This document shows positions 1-6,269 of a stretch of 8,023 bases of DNA, piece after piece (the first letter of the stretch is position 1; the number at the start of each line of letters is the position of its first letter). The position numbers and the translations under genes were made by a program. Source of the DNA: Campylobacteraceae bacterium. GTDB lineage: Bacteria > Campylobacterota > Campylobacteria > Campylobacterales > Sulfurovaceae. The stretch is taken from assembly GCA_026985655.1 (NCBI GenBank), contig JALSQB010000182.1, positions 1-8,023 of the forward strand, read 5' to 3'. Below the pieces are notes generated by a model. That model saw only the letters and a program-made list of their open reading frames with translations, had not been told where the DNA came from and ran no database searches.

Positions 1-810
1 CCAGACAGAAAAGCAGGACGAAAAGGTGAATTAAAAGCACCAGAAGTTAAAATATTGGCAGAGGAGCATGGTTTACAAATTTTACAACCTGAAAAACTTT
101 CAGATGAGGGTGTTTTTGAAGCCATTGTTGAAGCAAATCCCGATTTTATAGTAGTGGCTGCTTTTGGGCAACTTTTACCTAAAAAGATTTTAGATATTGC
201 TCCTTGTATTAATCTTCATGCCTCTTTACTCCCACAATATCGTGGGGCAAGTCCTGTTCAACAATCACTACTCAATGGCGATGACTTTACAGGTATTACG
301 GCGATGCTTATGGAAGAGGGTTTGGATTCGGGTCCTATTTTAGGGTATCGTTATTTTAAGATTCCACCAACGATGTTACTCCCTGAATTGATGCGTAGAT
401 TAAGTGATGATGCTTGTGCTTTGACACTAGATATTATTCATCATTTTGAAACATTAGCCCCAATAGAACAGAACCAAGCCTTAGCGACACATTGTAAAAA
501 GATTAAAAAAGCTGATGGTTTGGTAGATTTTTCTAATGCCTCTAAATTTTATGATAAATATCGTGCTTTTGAGGGCTGGCCTGGAATTTTTGTTGAGGGT
601 GGCATGAAAATTAAAGAGGTCTCTTTGCTTGAAACAGAGACTCAAAACAGTATGGGCGAAATTTTAGAACTAAAAGAAGCGTCAATTGTGGTGGCTTGTG
701 CAAAAGGTTCGTTAGAGATAGGTCTGCTTCAACCTGCTTCTAAAAAAGCTGTGAGTGCCAAGGCGTATTGTGTAGGAAGAGGGTTAAAAGTTGGAAGTTC
801 TTTACTTTGA
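1..810 (+). CDS. fmt: Methionyl-tRNA formyltransferase, 5'-truncated by the window edge
   Basis: This cytoplasmic enzyme transfers a formyl group from 10-formyltetrahydrofolate to Met-tRNA(fMet) for translation initiation. The frame is open from base 1 and the first residues (PDRKAGRKGELKAPEVK) already match the family, so an internal TTG at 55 is not the start. The formyltransferase catalytic Asn-His-Asp triad is visible: Asn at 211-213 and His at 217-219 in INLHASLLPQYRG, and Asp at 325-327 in EEGLDSGPIL. The His-to-Asp spacing of 36 residues is the family norm. About 269 residues are present and, judged from the position of the triad, roughly 35-40 N-terminal residues lie upstream. The C-terminal domain, ending in KAYCVGRGLKVGSSLL, is complete. 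Its last 20 bases overlap birA. Nothing suggests a pseudogene. Confidence 0.95.
   Translation, partial: PDRKAGRKGELKAPEVKILAEEHGLQILQPEKLSDEGVFEAIVEANPDFIVVAAFGQLLPKKILDIAPCINLHASLLPQYRGASPVQQSLLNGDDFTGITAMLMEEGLDSGPILGYRYFKIPPTMLLPELMRRLSDDACALTLDIIHHFETLAPIEQNQALATHCKKIKKADGLVDFSNASKFYDKYRAFEGWPGIFVEGGMKIKEVSLLETETQNSMGEILELKEASIVVACAKGSLEIGLLQPASKKAVSAKAYCVGRGLKVGSSLL
776..784 (+). promoter_or_regulatory. Ribosome binding site supporting the TTG start of birA
   Basis: A purine-rich GGAAGAGGG stretch inside the end of fmt lies 6 bases before the TTG at 791. It is the main sequence support for starting birA at this TTG. The next in-frame ATG is about 60 codons in and would remove the conserved N-terminal FDTLESTQ segment. 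Confidence 0.55.
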
Positions 811-1426
811 TACTTTAGAATCTACCCAAACGTATCTGTTAGAGGCATTACAAAGTAACAAAGTAGTTGCACCTATTTGTGTTGTGGCAAAAGAACAAAC
901 AGCAGGCATTGGTTCGCGTGATAACCATTGGGAGGGAGGAGAGGGAAATCTTTTTTTCTCTTTAGCTGTCAATATGGAAGATTTACCGAATGATTTACCC
1001 TTAAGTTCAGCCTCTATCTATTTCTCCTATATCATGCGAGAAATTTTAGTGCAATATGATGAAGAAGTTTGGCTTAAATGGCCGAATGATTTATATAAAG
1101 AGTTAGATAAAATTGGAGGAACAATCACAAAAAAAGTTGATAATATTCTTATCTGTGGTATGGGAATAAATTTACAAAAAAAATCAAATGGCTTCAAAGC
1201 ACTAAATCTTAATGTTGAGCCAATATTTTTGCTCAAAGAGTATCTTTTGGCTTTGGAGAAATACCCCTCTTGGAAGCAGGTTTTTAGTCAGTATAGGATA
1301 GAATTCAAAAGAAGTAGAAACTTTTCAACGCATATTGATGGTGAGTTGAAATCCCTTAAAAAAGCGATTCTGTCGGAAGATGGATCGCTATTAATAGACA
1401 ATAAGAGAGTATATAATATAAGATGA
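791..1426 (+). CDS. birA: Biotin--[acetyl-CoA-carboxylase] ligase, catalytic-only form
   Basis: The enzyme makes biotinyl-5'-AMP and attaches biotin to a carrier-protein lysine, usually the acetyl-CoA carboxylase BCCP. The protein has 211 residues and starts directly at the ligase domain (FDTLESTQ, residues 6-13). It lacks the N-terminal winged helix of E. coli BirA, so it should not act as a biotin-operon repressor. Visible motifs are the biotin-binding loop GIGSRDNHW (39-47), KWPNDL (96-101), the active-site lysine region KIGG (Lys107) and GMGINL (123-128). A short SH3-like C-terminal domain follows (about 172-211, with DGSLLID). The loop differs from the canonical GRGRRGRxW (see findings). 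TTG is chosen as start because of the upstream purine-rich site and N-terminal conservation. It overlaps fmt by 20 bp and parA by 4 bp, suggesting coupled translation. Confidence 0.92.
   Translation: MEVLYFDTLESTQTYLLEALQSNKVVAPICVVAKEQTAGIGSRDNHWEGGEGNLFFSLAVNMEDLPNDLPLSSASIYFSYIMREILVQYDEEVWLKWPNDLYKELDKIGGTITKKVDNILICGMGINLQKKSNGFKALNLNVEPIFLLKEYLLALEKYPSWKQVFSQYRIEFKRSRNFSTHIDGELKSLKKAILSEDGSLLIDNKRVYNIR
1412..1417 (+). promoter_or_regulatory. Candidate -10 box just upstream of parA
   Basis: A perfect TATAAT lies inside the last codons of birA, with only 5 bases between it and the parA ATG at 1423. If used, transcription would begin at or within a few bases of the ATG and give a leaderless parA message. 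No good -35 is visible, but -35 boxes are poorly conserved in Campylobacterota. In such AT-rich DNA the match may be chance. Confidence 0.3.
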
Positions 1427-2244
1427 GCGAAGTAATTACAATAGCAAACCAAAAAGGTGGAGTAGGCAAGACAACAACAGCTGTTAATCTTGCTGCTGCA
1501 TTGGCAAAGAGTGGCAAAAAAGTTCTTCTTATTGATGCTGACCCACAGACCAATGCGACAACCAGTTTAGGCTTTAATCGTAATGATTATGAATACAATA
1601 TTTATCATGTACTCATTGGCATAAAAAAAATGTCAGAAGTAATTTTAAGTTCAAAATTCAAAAACCTTGATTTAGTTCCAGCTAACATTGGTTTGGTAGG
1701 GGTTGAAAAAGAGTTTTATGACCCTAAGAAGAAAAATCGTGAGTTACTCTTAAAAAATGCAATTAAACCTATTAAAAAGAAGTATCATTATATTATTATT
1801 GATTCTCCTCCTGCCTTAGGACCTATTACTATTAACTCTTTGGGGGCTGCTGATTCGGTTATCATTCCTATTCAATGTGAATTTTTTGCATTGGAGGGTT
1901 TGGCTCAGTTGTTAAATACGATTAATTTACTTAAAAGGTCTATCAATCCTAAGTTAAGCATTAAAGGTTTTTTACCGACAATGTACTCTAGTCAAAATAA
2001 TCTTTCAAAACAAGTTTTAGAAGATTTATCACATCATTTTAAAGAGAAACTTTTTTTGACGAAGAAAAAAGATGTCTTAATTGTTCCTAGAAATATTAAA
2101 ATTGCAGAGAGTCCAAGCTATGGTAAACCTGTGACGGAGTATGCTAAAAAGTCTAAAGGGGCATCGGCTTATTTTGAACTGGCTAAAAGTATTATAAAAA
2201 AAACCACAGAAAGTAAAAAATTAGAGAAAGAAAAGGTTTTATAA
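1423..2244 (+). CDS. parA: Chromosome-partitioning ATPase ParA (Soj family)
   Basis: This is a deviant-Walker ATPase that binds DNA non-specifically as an ATP dimer and moves ParB-parS complexes to segregate the origin region. The 273-residue protein starts straight at the Walker fold, as chromosomal ParA proteins do, without the N-terminal HTH of P1-type ParA. The deviant Walker A is KGGVGKTT (Lys11 signature lysine, Lys16 P-loop lysine). Walker A' is DADPQ (38-42) and Walker B is YIIIDSPPALG, with Asp127. The late VPRNIKIAESPS motif contains Arg223, matching the region that holds DNA-binding arginines in Bacillus Soj. The second arginine of that motif is Lys here. A lysine-rich tail (about the last 15 residues) extends past the usual fold. 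No strong Shine-Dalgarno is seen. Its ATG overlaps the birA stop (ATGA), so coupling or leaderless initiation is likely. Confidence 0.96.
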   Translation: MSEVITIANQKGGVGKTTTAVNLAAALAKSGKKVLLIDADPQTNATTSLGFNRNDYEYNIYHVLIGIKKMSEVILSSKFKNLDLVPANIGLVGVEKEFYDPKKKNRELLLKNAIKPIKKKYHYIIIDSPPALGPITINSLGAADSVIIPIQCEFFALEGLAQLLNTINLLKRSINPKLSIKGFLPTMYSSQNNLSKQVLEDLSHHFKEKLFLTKKKDVLIVPRNIKIAESPSYGKPVTEYAKKSKGASAYFELAKSIIKKTTESKKLEKEKVL

Positions 2245-2245
2245 A

Positions 2246-3100
2246 ATGGCATTAGGAAGAGGACTTGGCTCAATATTAGATGAAGTTGGAAAAGCTTATG
2301 ACAATGAGATGGGAAGTAGTGCTTATGAGGGGGAGATGGTACGTGAAATAGAAGTTAGCCAAATTTCTCCTAATCCTTATCAGCCAAGAAAAACATTTGA
2401 TAGCGTTGCATTACAAGAACTTTCTGATTCGATTCTTAGTCATGGACTTTTACAACCGATTGTTGTCATTGAAAAAGATGATGGCTATCTATTAGTAGCA
2501 GGTGAGCGAAGACTTAGAGCCCATAAATTGGCTAATCTTGAAACAATTAAATGTGTGATTGCCGATGTTGATATAGATGATGTTAAGCTAAGAGAGTTGG
2601 CTTTAATTGAAAATATTCAACGCGAAAATCTTAATGCCATGGAGTTAGCACACTCATATGATGAATTAATTAAAGTTTATAATATTACCCATGATGAACT
2701 CTCTACCATTGTTTATAAAAGCCGTTCTCAAATTACCAATACTTTACGTCTGTTAGCACTCTCTTCATATGTTCAAGGTAAACTAACCGTAGGTGCAATT
2801 TCACAAGGTCATGCCAAAATTTTAGTAGGTTTTAACGAAAAAGAGCAAAAAGTTTTAGTCGATACAATTATTGGTCAAAAACTTTCTGTACGAGAGAGTG
2901 AACTTTTAGCTAAAAAGAAAAAAGCCAATGAGGAAGAGACGATAGCTCCTCCAGAAAAAATAGAAAGTTTTGTTAATAGTTATGAATCAAAAATTAAAGC
3001 AAGACTCCCTTTTGCTTATAAGCTAAAAAACAATGCCTTAGAGATAAATTTCAAAGACAGCCAAGAGCTTGAAAAATTTCTCAATATGTTACCAAAATAG
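2246..3100 (+). CDS. parB: Chromosome-partitioning protein ParB (Spo0J family)
   Basis: ParB is a parS-binding CTPase clamp that spreads on DNA and stimulates ParA. The 284-residue protein has the family layout. The N-terminal ALGRGLGSIL segment is the likely ParA-contacting tail. ISPNPYQPRKTF begins the ParB/Srx domain at about residue 40. The CTP-binding motif GERRLRA starts at 86 and a second conserved box, ENIQREN, lies at 122-128. A helix-turn-helix region spans about 147-175 (THDELSTIVYKSRSQITNTLRLL), followed by AISQGHAKIL. A lysine- and glutamate-rich linker leads to a short C-terminal dimerisation domain (about 245-284). It begins 1 base after the parA stop, with an AAAAGG site inside the parA end, so the pair is surely co-transcribed. 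No recognisable parS is seen in the window. Confidence 0.96.
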   Translation: MALGRGLGSILDEVGKAYDNEMGSSAYEGEMVREIEVSQISPNPYQPRKTFDSVALQELSDSILSHGLLQPIVVIEKDDGYLLVAGERRLRAHKLANLETIKCVIADVDIDDVKLRELALIENIQRENLNAMELAHSYDELIKVYNITHDELSTIVYKSRSQITNTLRLLALSSYVQGKLTVGAISQGHAKILVGFNEKEQKVLVDTIIGQKLSVRESELLAKKKKANEEETIAPPEKIESFVNSYESKIKARLPFAYKLKNNALEINFKDSQELEKFLNMLPK

Positions 3101-3105
3101 ACAGA

Positions 3106-3132
3106 AAAACACTTTAAACGCTAAAGCCTTTT
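3106..3132 (+). terminator. Weak AT-rich hairpin after parB, possible inefficient terminator
   Basis: CTTTA (3112-3116) and TAAAG (3122-3126) can pair around a 5-base AACGC loop. An outer AAAA/TTTT pair (3106-3109 with 3129-3132) is separated from it by two mismatches. The stem is short with only one G-C pair and the U run is only four long, so it would be a poor rho-independent terminator. Read-through into the atp genes is plausible. Confidence 0.25.
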
Positions 3133-3183
3133 AAATCCCTCCTATATAACAAAATATTAATCAAATCATTACTCTAAGAAAGA

Positions 3184-3189
3184 TATAAT
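3184..3189 (+). promoter_or_regulatory. -10 box of the probable ATP synthase operon promoter
   Basis: A perfect TATAAT lies in the only sizeable gap of the window, 26 bases before the atpF' ATG. This predicts a short leader of roughly 20 bases. There is no TTGACA-like -35. The upstream DNA is AT-rich with spaced T and A runs, as is common for sigma-70 promoters in Campylobacterota. Its position at the head of six consecutive atp genes makes it a good candidate for the operon promoter. Confidence 0.6.
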
Positions 3190-3203
3190 ACGCAAAATTT
3201 TTT

Positions 3204-3210
3204 GGAGGAG
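3204..3210 (+). promoter_or_regulatory. Strong Shine-Dalgarno of atpF'
   Basis: GGAGGAG lies 5 bases before the ATG at 3216 and is the strongest ribosome binding site in the window, which fits high expression of the operon. A CCCTCC at 3137-3142 is partly complementary to it (see findings). Confidence 0.75.
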
Positions 3211-3215
3211 TTTGA

Positions 3216-3638
3216 ATGCTTGACTTGAATCCCGGTTTGATGTTATTTGTTCTAGTTGTTTTCTTCTCTCTAATGTATCTTTTAAATACAATGCTGTTTC
3301 AGCCTCTCTTGAAGTTTATGGACGACAGAGATGCAAGCATAGCAAAAGATTTAAAAAATGCAGAAGAGATGGCAGGTAATAGCTCAGAACTAAATGCAAA
3401 AGCCGACACCCTTTTAGCCGAAGCAAAAGCTGAAGCTAATACAATCAGAGAAAAAGCTACTACTGAAGCGAAAGCTTTAGCCCAGAGCAAAATAGAAAGT
3501 AAAGTTAAAGAACTTGAAGAAAATTCAATAGCCTTTAAAGCAGAGTTAGATGCTGAACAAAAAGTATTAAAAGATACTTTAACAGCTCAACTTCCAGCAC
3601 TTAAAGAGACTTTACAATCTAAATTTAGTAGCTTATAG
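3216..3638 (+). CDS. atpF': F1Fo ATP synthase subunit b' (AtpF', also called AtpX)
   Basis: Subunit b' is one half of the b/b' peripheral stalk that holds the alpha/beta head still while the rotor turns. The 140-residue protein has a six-residue N-terminal tail and one hydrophobic membrane segment (about residues 7-28). The conserved junction FQPLLKFMDDRDASI follows, then a long charged, alanine-rich helix to the end (for example AEAKAEANTIREKATTEAKALAQSKIE). This is the usual form of the b' subunits encoded directly before b in Campylobacterota and in photosynthetic bacteria. The start has a near-perfect Shine-Dalgarno and a -10 box upstream. It leads the operon and ends 8 bases before the preferred atpF start. 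Family membership is secure; the b' rather than b label rests on gene order and the shorter N-terminus. Confidence 0.93.
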   Translation: MLDLNPGLMLFVLVVFFSLMYLLNTMLFQPLLKFMDDRDASIAKDLKNAEEMAGNSSELNAKADTLLAEAKAEANTIREKATTEAKALAQSKIESKVKELEENSIAFKAELDAEQKVLKDTLTAQLPALKETLQSKFSSL

Positions 3639-3641
3639 GAG
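3637..3641 (+). promoter_or_regulatory. Shine-Dalgarno that decides the atpF start
   Basis: AGGAG overlaps the atpF' stop codon. Two ATGs follow in tandem, at 3644 and 3647. The spacing is only 2 bases to the first but 5 to the second, the same spacing as at atpF' and atpA. This favours 3647 as the real start. Confidence 0.6.
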
Positions 3642-3646
3642 AGATG

Positions 3647-4180
3647 ATGAAAATTAAAATTATAGCGTTACTCGCAACTGTTTTGTTTGTTCCATCATTG
3701 GTATTAGGTGCAGAACATCACGAAGTAAGTCTGTTTAGCTCAGATTTCTTTTATAGAGTCTTAAACTTTTCTGTGTTTATTGGTCTTGTTTACTATTTTG
3801 CTGTCAATCCTATTAAAGCGTTTTTTGTAGGAAGAACAGAGGGAATTGCTAATCAGTTAGACGAGATTGAAGCAAAATTGCAAGCGTCTAAAAATGAACG
3901 TTTAGCAGCAGAAGAAAATCTTCTTAAGGCTGAAGCAAAAGCAAAAGAAATTGTATCTAATGCAGGTGATGAAGCTAAAATATTATCGGATAATATTGAT
4001 GCTAAAAATGCTACGGCATTGGAAAATTTAGAAAAACAAGCCATTGAAAAACAAGAGCTAAGTTCTAAAAAAGCAACACAAGCAACAATTGATAGTTTAC
4101 TTAACGATGGTTTTGACAATTCAGACATTGCTGTTGATGAAGCAAAAGTTGTTTCACTTATCTCAAATAAGGTAGCATAA
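3647..4180 (+). CDS. atpF: F1Fo ATP synthase subunit b, with an N-terminal signal peptide
   Basis: Subunit b is the second peripheral-stalk protein, pairing with b'. From the ATG at 3647 it has 177 residues; an ATG at 3644 would add one Met but sits too close to the AGGAG site. The N-terminus looks like a Sec signal peptide: Lys2 and Lys4, a hydrophobic core (about 5-20), then VLGA with predicted cleavage after Ala22, before EHHEVSLF. A second hydrophobic segment (about 37-54, VLNFSVFIGLVYYFAV) is the usual b membrane anchor. It is followed by NPIKAFFVGR and a long charged helix (EIEAKLQASKNERLAAEENLLKAEAKAKEI). The N-terminal extension is recalled from Helicobacter AtpF, so it appears to be a lineage trait. 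The stop overlaps the atpH ATG by one base (TAATG). Confidence 0.94.
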   Translation: MKIKIIALLATVLFVPSLVLGAEHHEVSLFSSDFFYRVLNFSVFIGLVYYFAVNPIKAFFVGRTEGIANQLDEIEAKLQASKNERLAAEENLLKAEAKAKEIVSNAGDEAKILSDNIDAKNATALENLEKQAIEKQELSSKKATQATIDSLLNDGFDNSDIAVDEAKVVSLISNKVA

Positions 4181-4716
4181 TGGAAGAGTTAATTGCAAAA
4201 CGATATGTCAATGCATTGGTTGATTCTACTTCAGCAGAAGAGAGAACTGACTTTTCTAAGATACTTCTTGGAATGGCAGAATCTTTTGAAGATGAAAAAG
4301 TAGTTGAGAACCTAAGTTCTCCTTTGGTTTCTAATGAACAAAAAACTTCTTTGGTTCTTGATGCTTTAGGTGAGAAAGTCGATGCTAAGTTATTGAACTT
4401 TATTAAAATTATTGGTGAAAATGGTCGTTTAGACCTTTTACCAACAATTGCTAAAGTTTTAAAACAAACTATTCAAAATGAAACCAGTCAGTACGAAGGT
4501 GTAATTACCAGTAGTACAGAACTTAATGCAGATGAGCTTAAATCATTACAAGCATCATTAAGTAAATATACAGATGGTGCAAGTATTGATTTGACACAAA
4601 AAATTTCTGATATAGAAGGCATTAAAGTTTCAGTTGATAATTTGGGTATTGAGGTGAACTTCTCTAAGCAGAGAGTTAAAGAACAGTTAATTGATTTCAT
4701 TACGAAATCACTATAA
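4180..4716 (+). CDS. atpH: F1Fo ATP synthase subunit delta
   Basis: Delta (OSCP-type) caps the alpha/beta hexamer and ties it to the b/b' stalk. The 178-residue length is typical. The N-terminal helical domain begins with the family signature ELIAKRYVNALVD. Next come LLNFIKIIGENGRLDLLPTIAKVL (about residues 69-90), matching the conserved NF...L..NgR...l segment, and a C-terminal domain ending in VDNLGIEVNFSKQRVKEQLIDFITKSL. The C-terminus lacks the Gly-Gly seen in many delta subunits (LGGL-type) and has NLGIEVNFS instead. The ATG shares its A with the atpF stop, and an AAGG site sits 7 bases upstream inside atpF, so translation is probably coupled. A 26-base gap follows before atpA. Confidence 0.94.
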   Translation: MEELIAKRYVNALVDSTSAEERTDFSKILLGMAESFEDEKVVENLSSPLVSNEQKTSLVLDALGEKVDAKLLNFIKIIGENGRLDLLPTIAKVLKQTIQNETSQYEGVITSSTELNADELKSLQASLSKYTDGASIDLTQKISDIEGIKVSVDNLGIEVNFSKQRVKEQLIDFITKSL

Positions 4717-4733
4717 ACAAGTAACAAACGAAA

Positions 4734-4737
4734 GGAG
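4734..4737 (+). promoter_or_regulatory. Ribosome binding site for the GTG start of atpA
   Basis: An AAAGGAG stretch ends at 4737, 5 bases before the GTG at 4743. No ATG in frame lies nearby, and the encoded ANKLQADEISSIIKERI matches the conserved alpha N-terminus, so GTG is the start. Confidence 0.7.
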
Positions 4738-4742
4738 TTGCA

Positions 4743-6257
4743 GTGGCAAACAAATTACAAGCAGATGAAATCTCTTCAATAATCAAAGAGAGAATTGCGA
4801 ATTTCGAGATTGATGTAGATATCAATGAAGTTGGTAAAGTAGTAGGTGTTGCAGATGGGATTACATCTGTATATGGTCTTAACAACGTTATGGCAGGTGA
4901 AATCGTAGAATTTGAAACAGGTGTTTCAGGAATGGTTCTTAACCTAGAAGAGGCGAGTGTTGGTATCGTTGTTTTAGGTTCTATGGCGGGTATCGTTGAA
5001 GGTATGAGCGTTAAAAGAACAGGTGAACTTCTTAAAATGCCAGTTGGTGATGCGATGGTTGGTCGTGTTGTTAATCCACTTGGAGAGCCAGTTGATGGTA
5101 AAGGTCCAATTGAGACAACAGAATCAAGACTTATTGAAGACAAAGCTCCTGGAATTATGGCTAGAAAATCAGTTCATGAGCCACTTCAAACAGGTATTAA
5201 AGCGATTGATGCATTGGTACCAGTTGGACGTGGGCAAAGAGAGCTTATCATTGGTGATAGACAAACAGGTAAAACTACTTTAGCGATTGATACTATCATC
5301 AATCAAAAAGGTCAAGATGTAACTTGTGTTTATGTAGCCATCGGTCAAAAACAATCAACAGTTGCTTCATTGGTTAAAAAGCTTGAAGAAGCTGGTGCGA
5401 TGGAATACACAATTATTGTTAATGCATCTGCATCTGATTCGGCAGCATTCCAATTCTTAGCACCTTATGCAGGGGTTACTTTAGCTGAGTATTACATGAA
5501 CTCTAGCAGACATGCAGTTATTTTCTATGATGATTTAACCAAACATGCTGTTGCTTACCGTGAGATGTCACTTATTTTAAGACGTCCTCCAGGTCGAGAG
5601 GCATACCCAGGGGATGTTTTCTATCTTCACTCAAGATTGCTTGAAAGAGCTGCAAAGTTAAGTGATGCAAATGGTGCAGGTTCTATTACTGCGTTCCCAA
5701 TTATTGAAACTCAAGCAGGTGATGTTGCTGCGTACATTCCAACCAACGTAATTTCAATTACTGATGGACAAATTTTCTTAGAAACTGACCTCTTTAACTC
5801 AGGTGTAAGACCTGCGATTAATGTTGGACTTTCAGTATCACGTGTTGGTGGTGCTGCACAGATTAAAGCCACTAAACAAGTAGCAGGTACACTTAGACTT
5901 GACCTTGCTTCTTACCGTGAGCTTCAAGCATTTGCACAGTTTGCTTCTGACCTTGATGAACACAGTAGAGCACAACTTGAGCGTGGTGGAAGAATGGTCG
6001 AAGTTCTTAAACAAGGACCATACGCACCTGTTGCCATTGAGAAACAAGTTATTATGATTTTTGCTGGGGTTAAAGGTTACCTTGATGATATTGAAGTATC
6101 TGCTGTAACTAAATTTGAAGCTGAACTTTATCCATTTATGGATGCTAAGTATGCTTCAGTTGTAGATAGCATTAGAGAGAACAAAAAAATCACTGATGAA
6201 AATGAAGCTGATTTGAAAAAAGCGATTGAAGATTTCAAAGAATCTTTTTCAGCTTAA
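4743..6257 (+). CDS. atpA: F1Fo ATP synthase subunit alpha
   Basis: Alpha forms the non-catalytic nucleotide-binding sites of the F1 head and supplies an arginine to the catalytic sites on beta. At 504 residues it is full length. It begins at GTG with the conserved helix ADEISSIIKERI, followed by the beta-barrel domain (about 25-95). The P-loop GDRQTGKT is at 171-178 with Lys177. The central nucleotide-binding domain includes VAIGQKQSTVASL, AVIFYDDLTKHAVAYREMSLILRRPPGREAYPGDVFYLHSRLLERAA and the arginine finger SVSRVGGAAQ at Arg367. A helical C-terminal domain with RGGRMVEVLKQGPYAP follows. Codons lean to GGT, GTT and CTT, consistent with high expression. It ends with tandem in-frame stops (TAATAA) and lies 12 bases before atpG. 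Residues 57-62 are encoded by a palindrome noted in findings. Confidence 0.98.
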   Translation: MANKLQADEISSIIKERIANFEIDVDINEVGKVVGVADGITSVYGLNNVMAGEIVEFETGVSGMVLNLEEASVGIVVLGSMAGIVEGMSVKRTGELLKMPVGDAMVGRVVNPLGEPVDGKGPIETTESRLIEDKAPGIMARKSVHEPLQTGIKAIDALVPVGRGQRELIIGDRQTGKTTLAIDTIINQKGQDVTCVYVAIGQKQSTVASLVKKLEEAGAMEYTIIVNASASDSAAFQFLAPYAGVTLAEYYMNSSRHAVIFYDDLTKHAVAYREMSLILRRPPGREAYPGDVFYLHSRLLERAAKLSDANGAGSITAFPIIETQAGDVAAYIPTNVISITDGQIFLETDLFNSGVRPAINVGLSVSRVGGAAQIKATKQVAGTLRLDLASYRELQAFAQFASDLDEHSRAQLERGGRMVEVLKQGPYAPVAIEKQVIMIFAGVKGYLDDIEVSAVTKFEAELYPFMDAKYASVVDSIRENKKITDENEADLKKAIEDFKESFSA

Positions 6258-6269
6258 TAAGGTTCAATT

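Noticed and set aside
55..57. TTG as the start of fmt
   Set aside because: The same frame is open to base 1 and encodes conserved Fmt residues upstream, so the true start lies outside the window.
1630..1644. An internal ATG in parA that repeats the MSEVI start of the protein, after an A8 run
   Set aside because: It is residue 70 within a continuous ParA fold, it would remove the Walker A motif, and it has no Shine-Dalgarno; the repeat of five residues is coincidence.
4150..4165. A perfect parS left half-site, TGTTTCAC, at the end of atpF
   Set aside because: The right half (TTATCTCA) matches poorly, giving about 11 of 16 positions to the consensus; half-sites like this are expected by chance.
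4717..4742. A possible internal promoter between atpH and atpA
   Set aside because: The 26-base gap shows only a ribosome binding site, with no -10-like hexamer or hairpin.
4700..5143. A 147-codon open frame on the minus strand across the start of atpA
   Set aside because: It mirrors the codon pattern of atpA (Ser, Thr and Pro-rich, low complexity), has no family resemblance and no ribosome site; it is a shadow of the real gene.
5023..5283. An 86-codon plus-strand frame inside atpA
   Set aside because: It lies entirely within the highly conserved alpha coding region in another frame and has no recognisable product.
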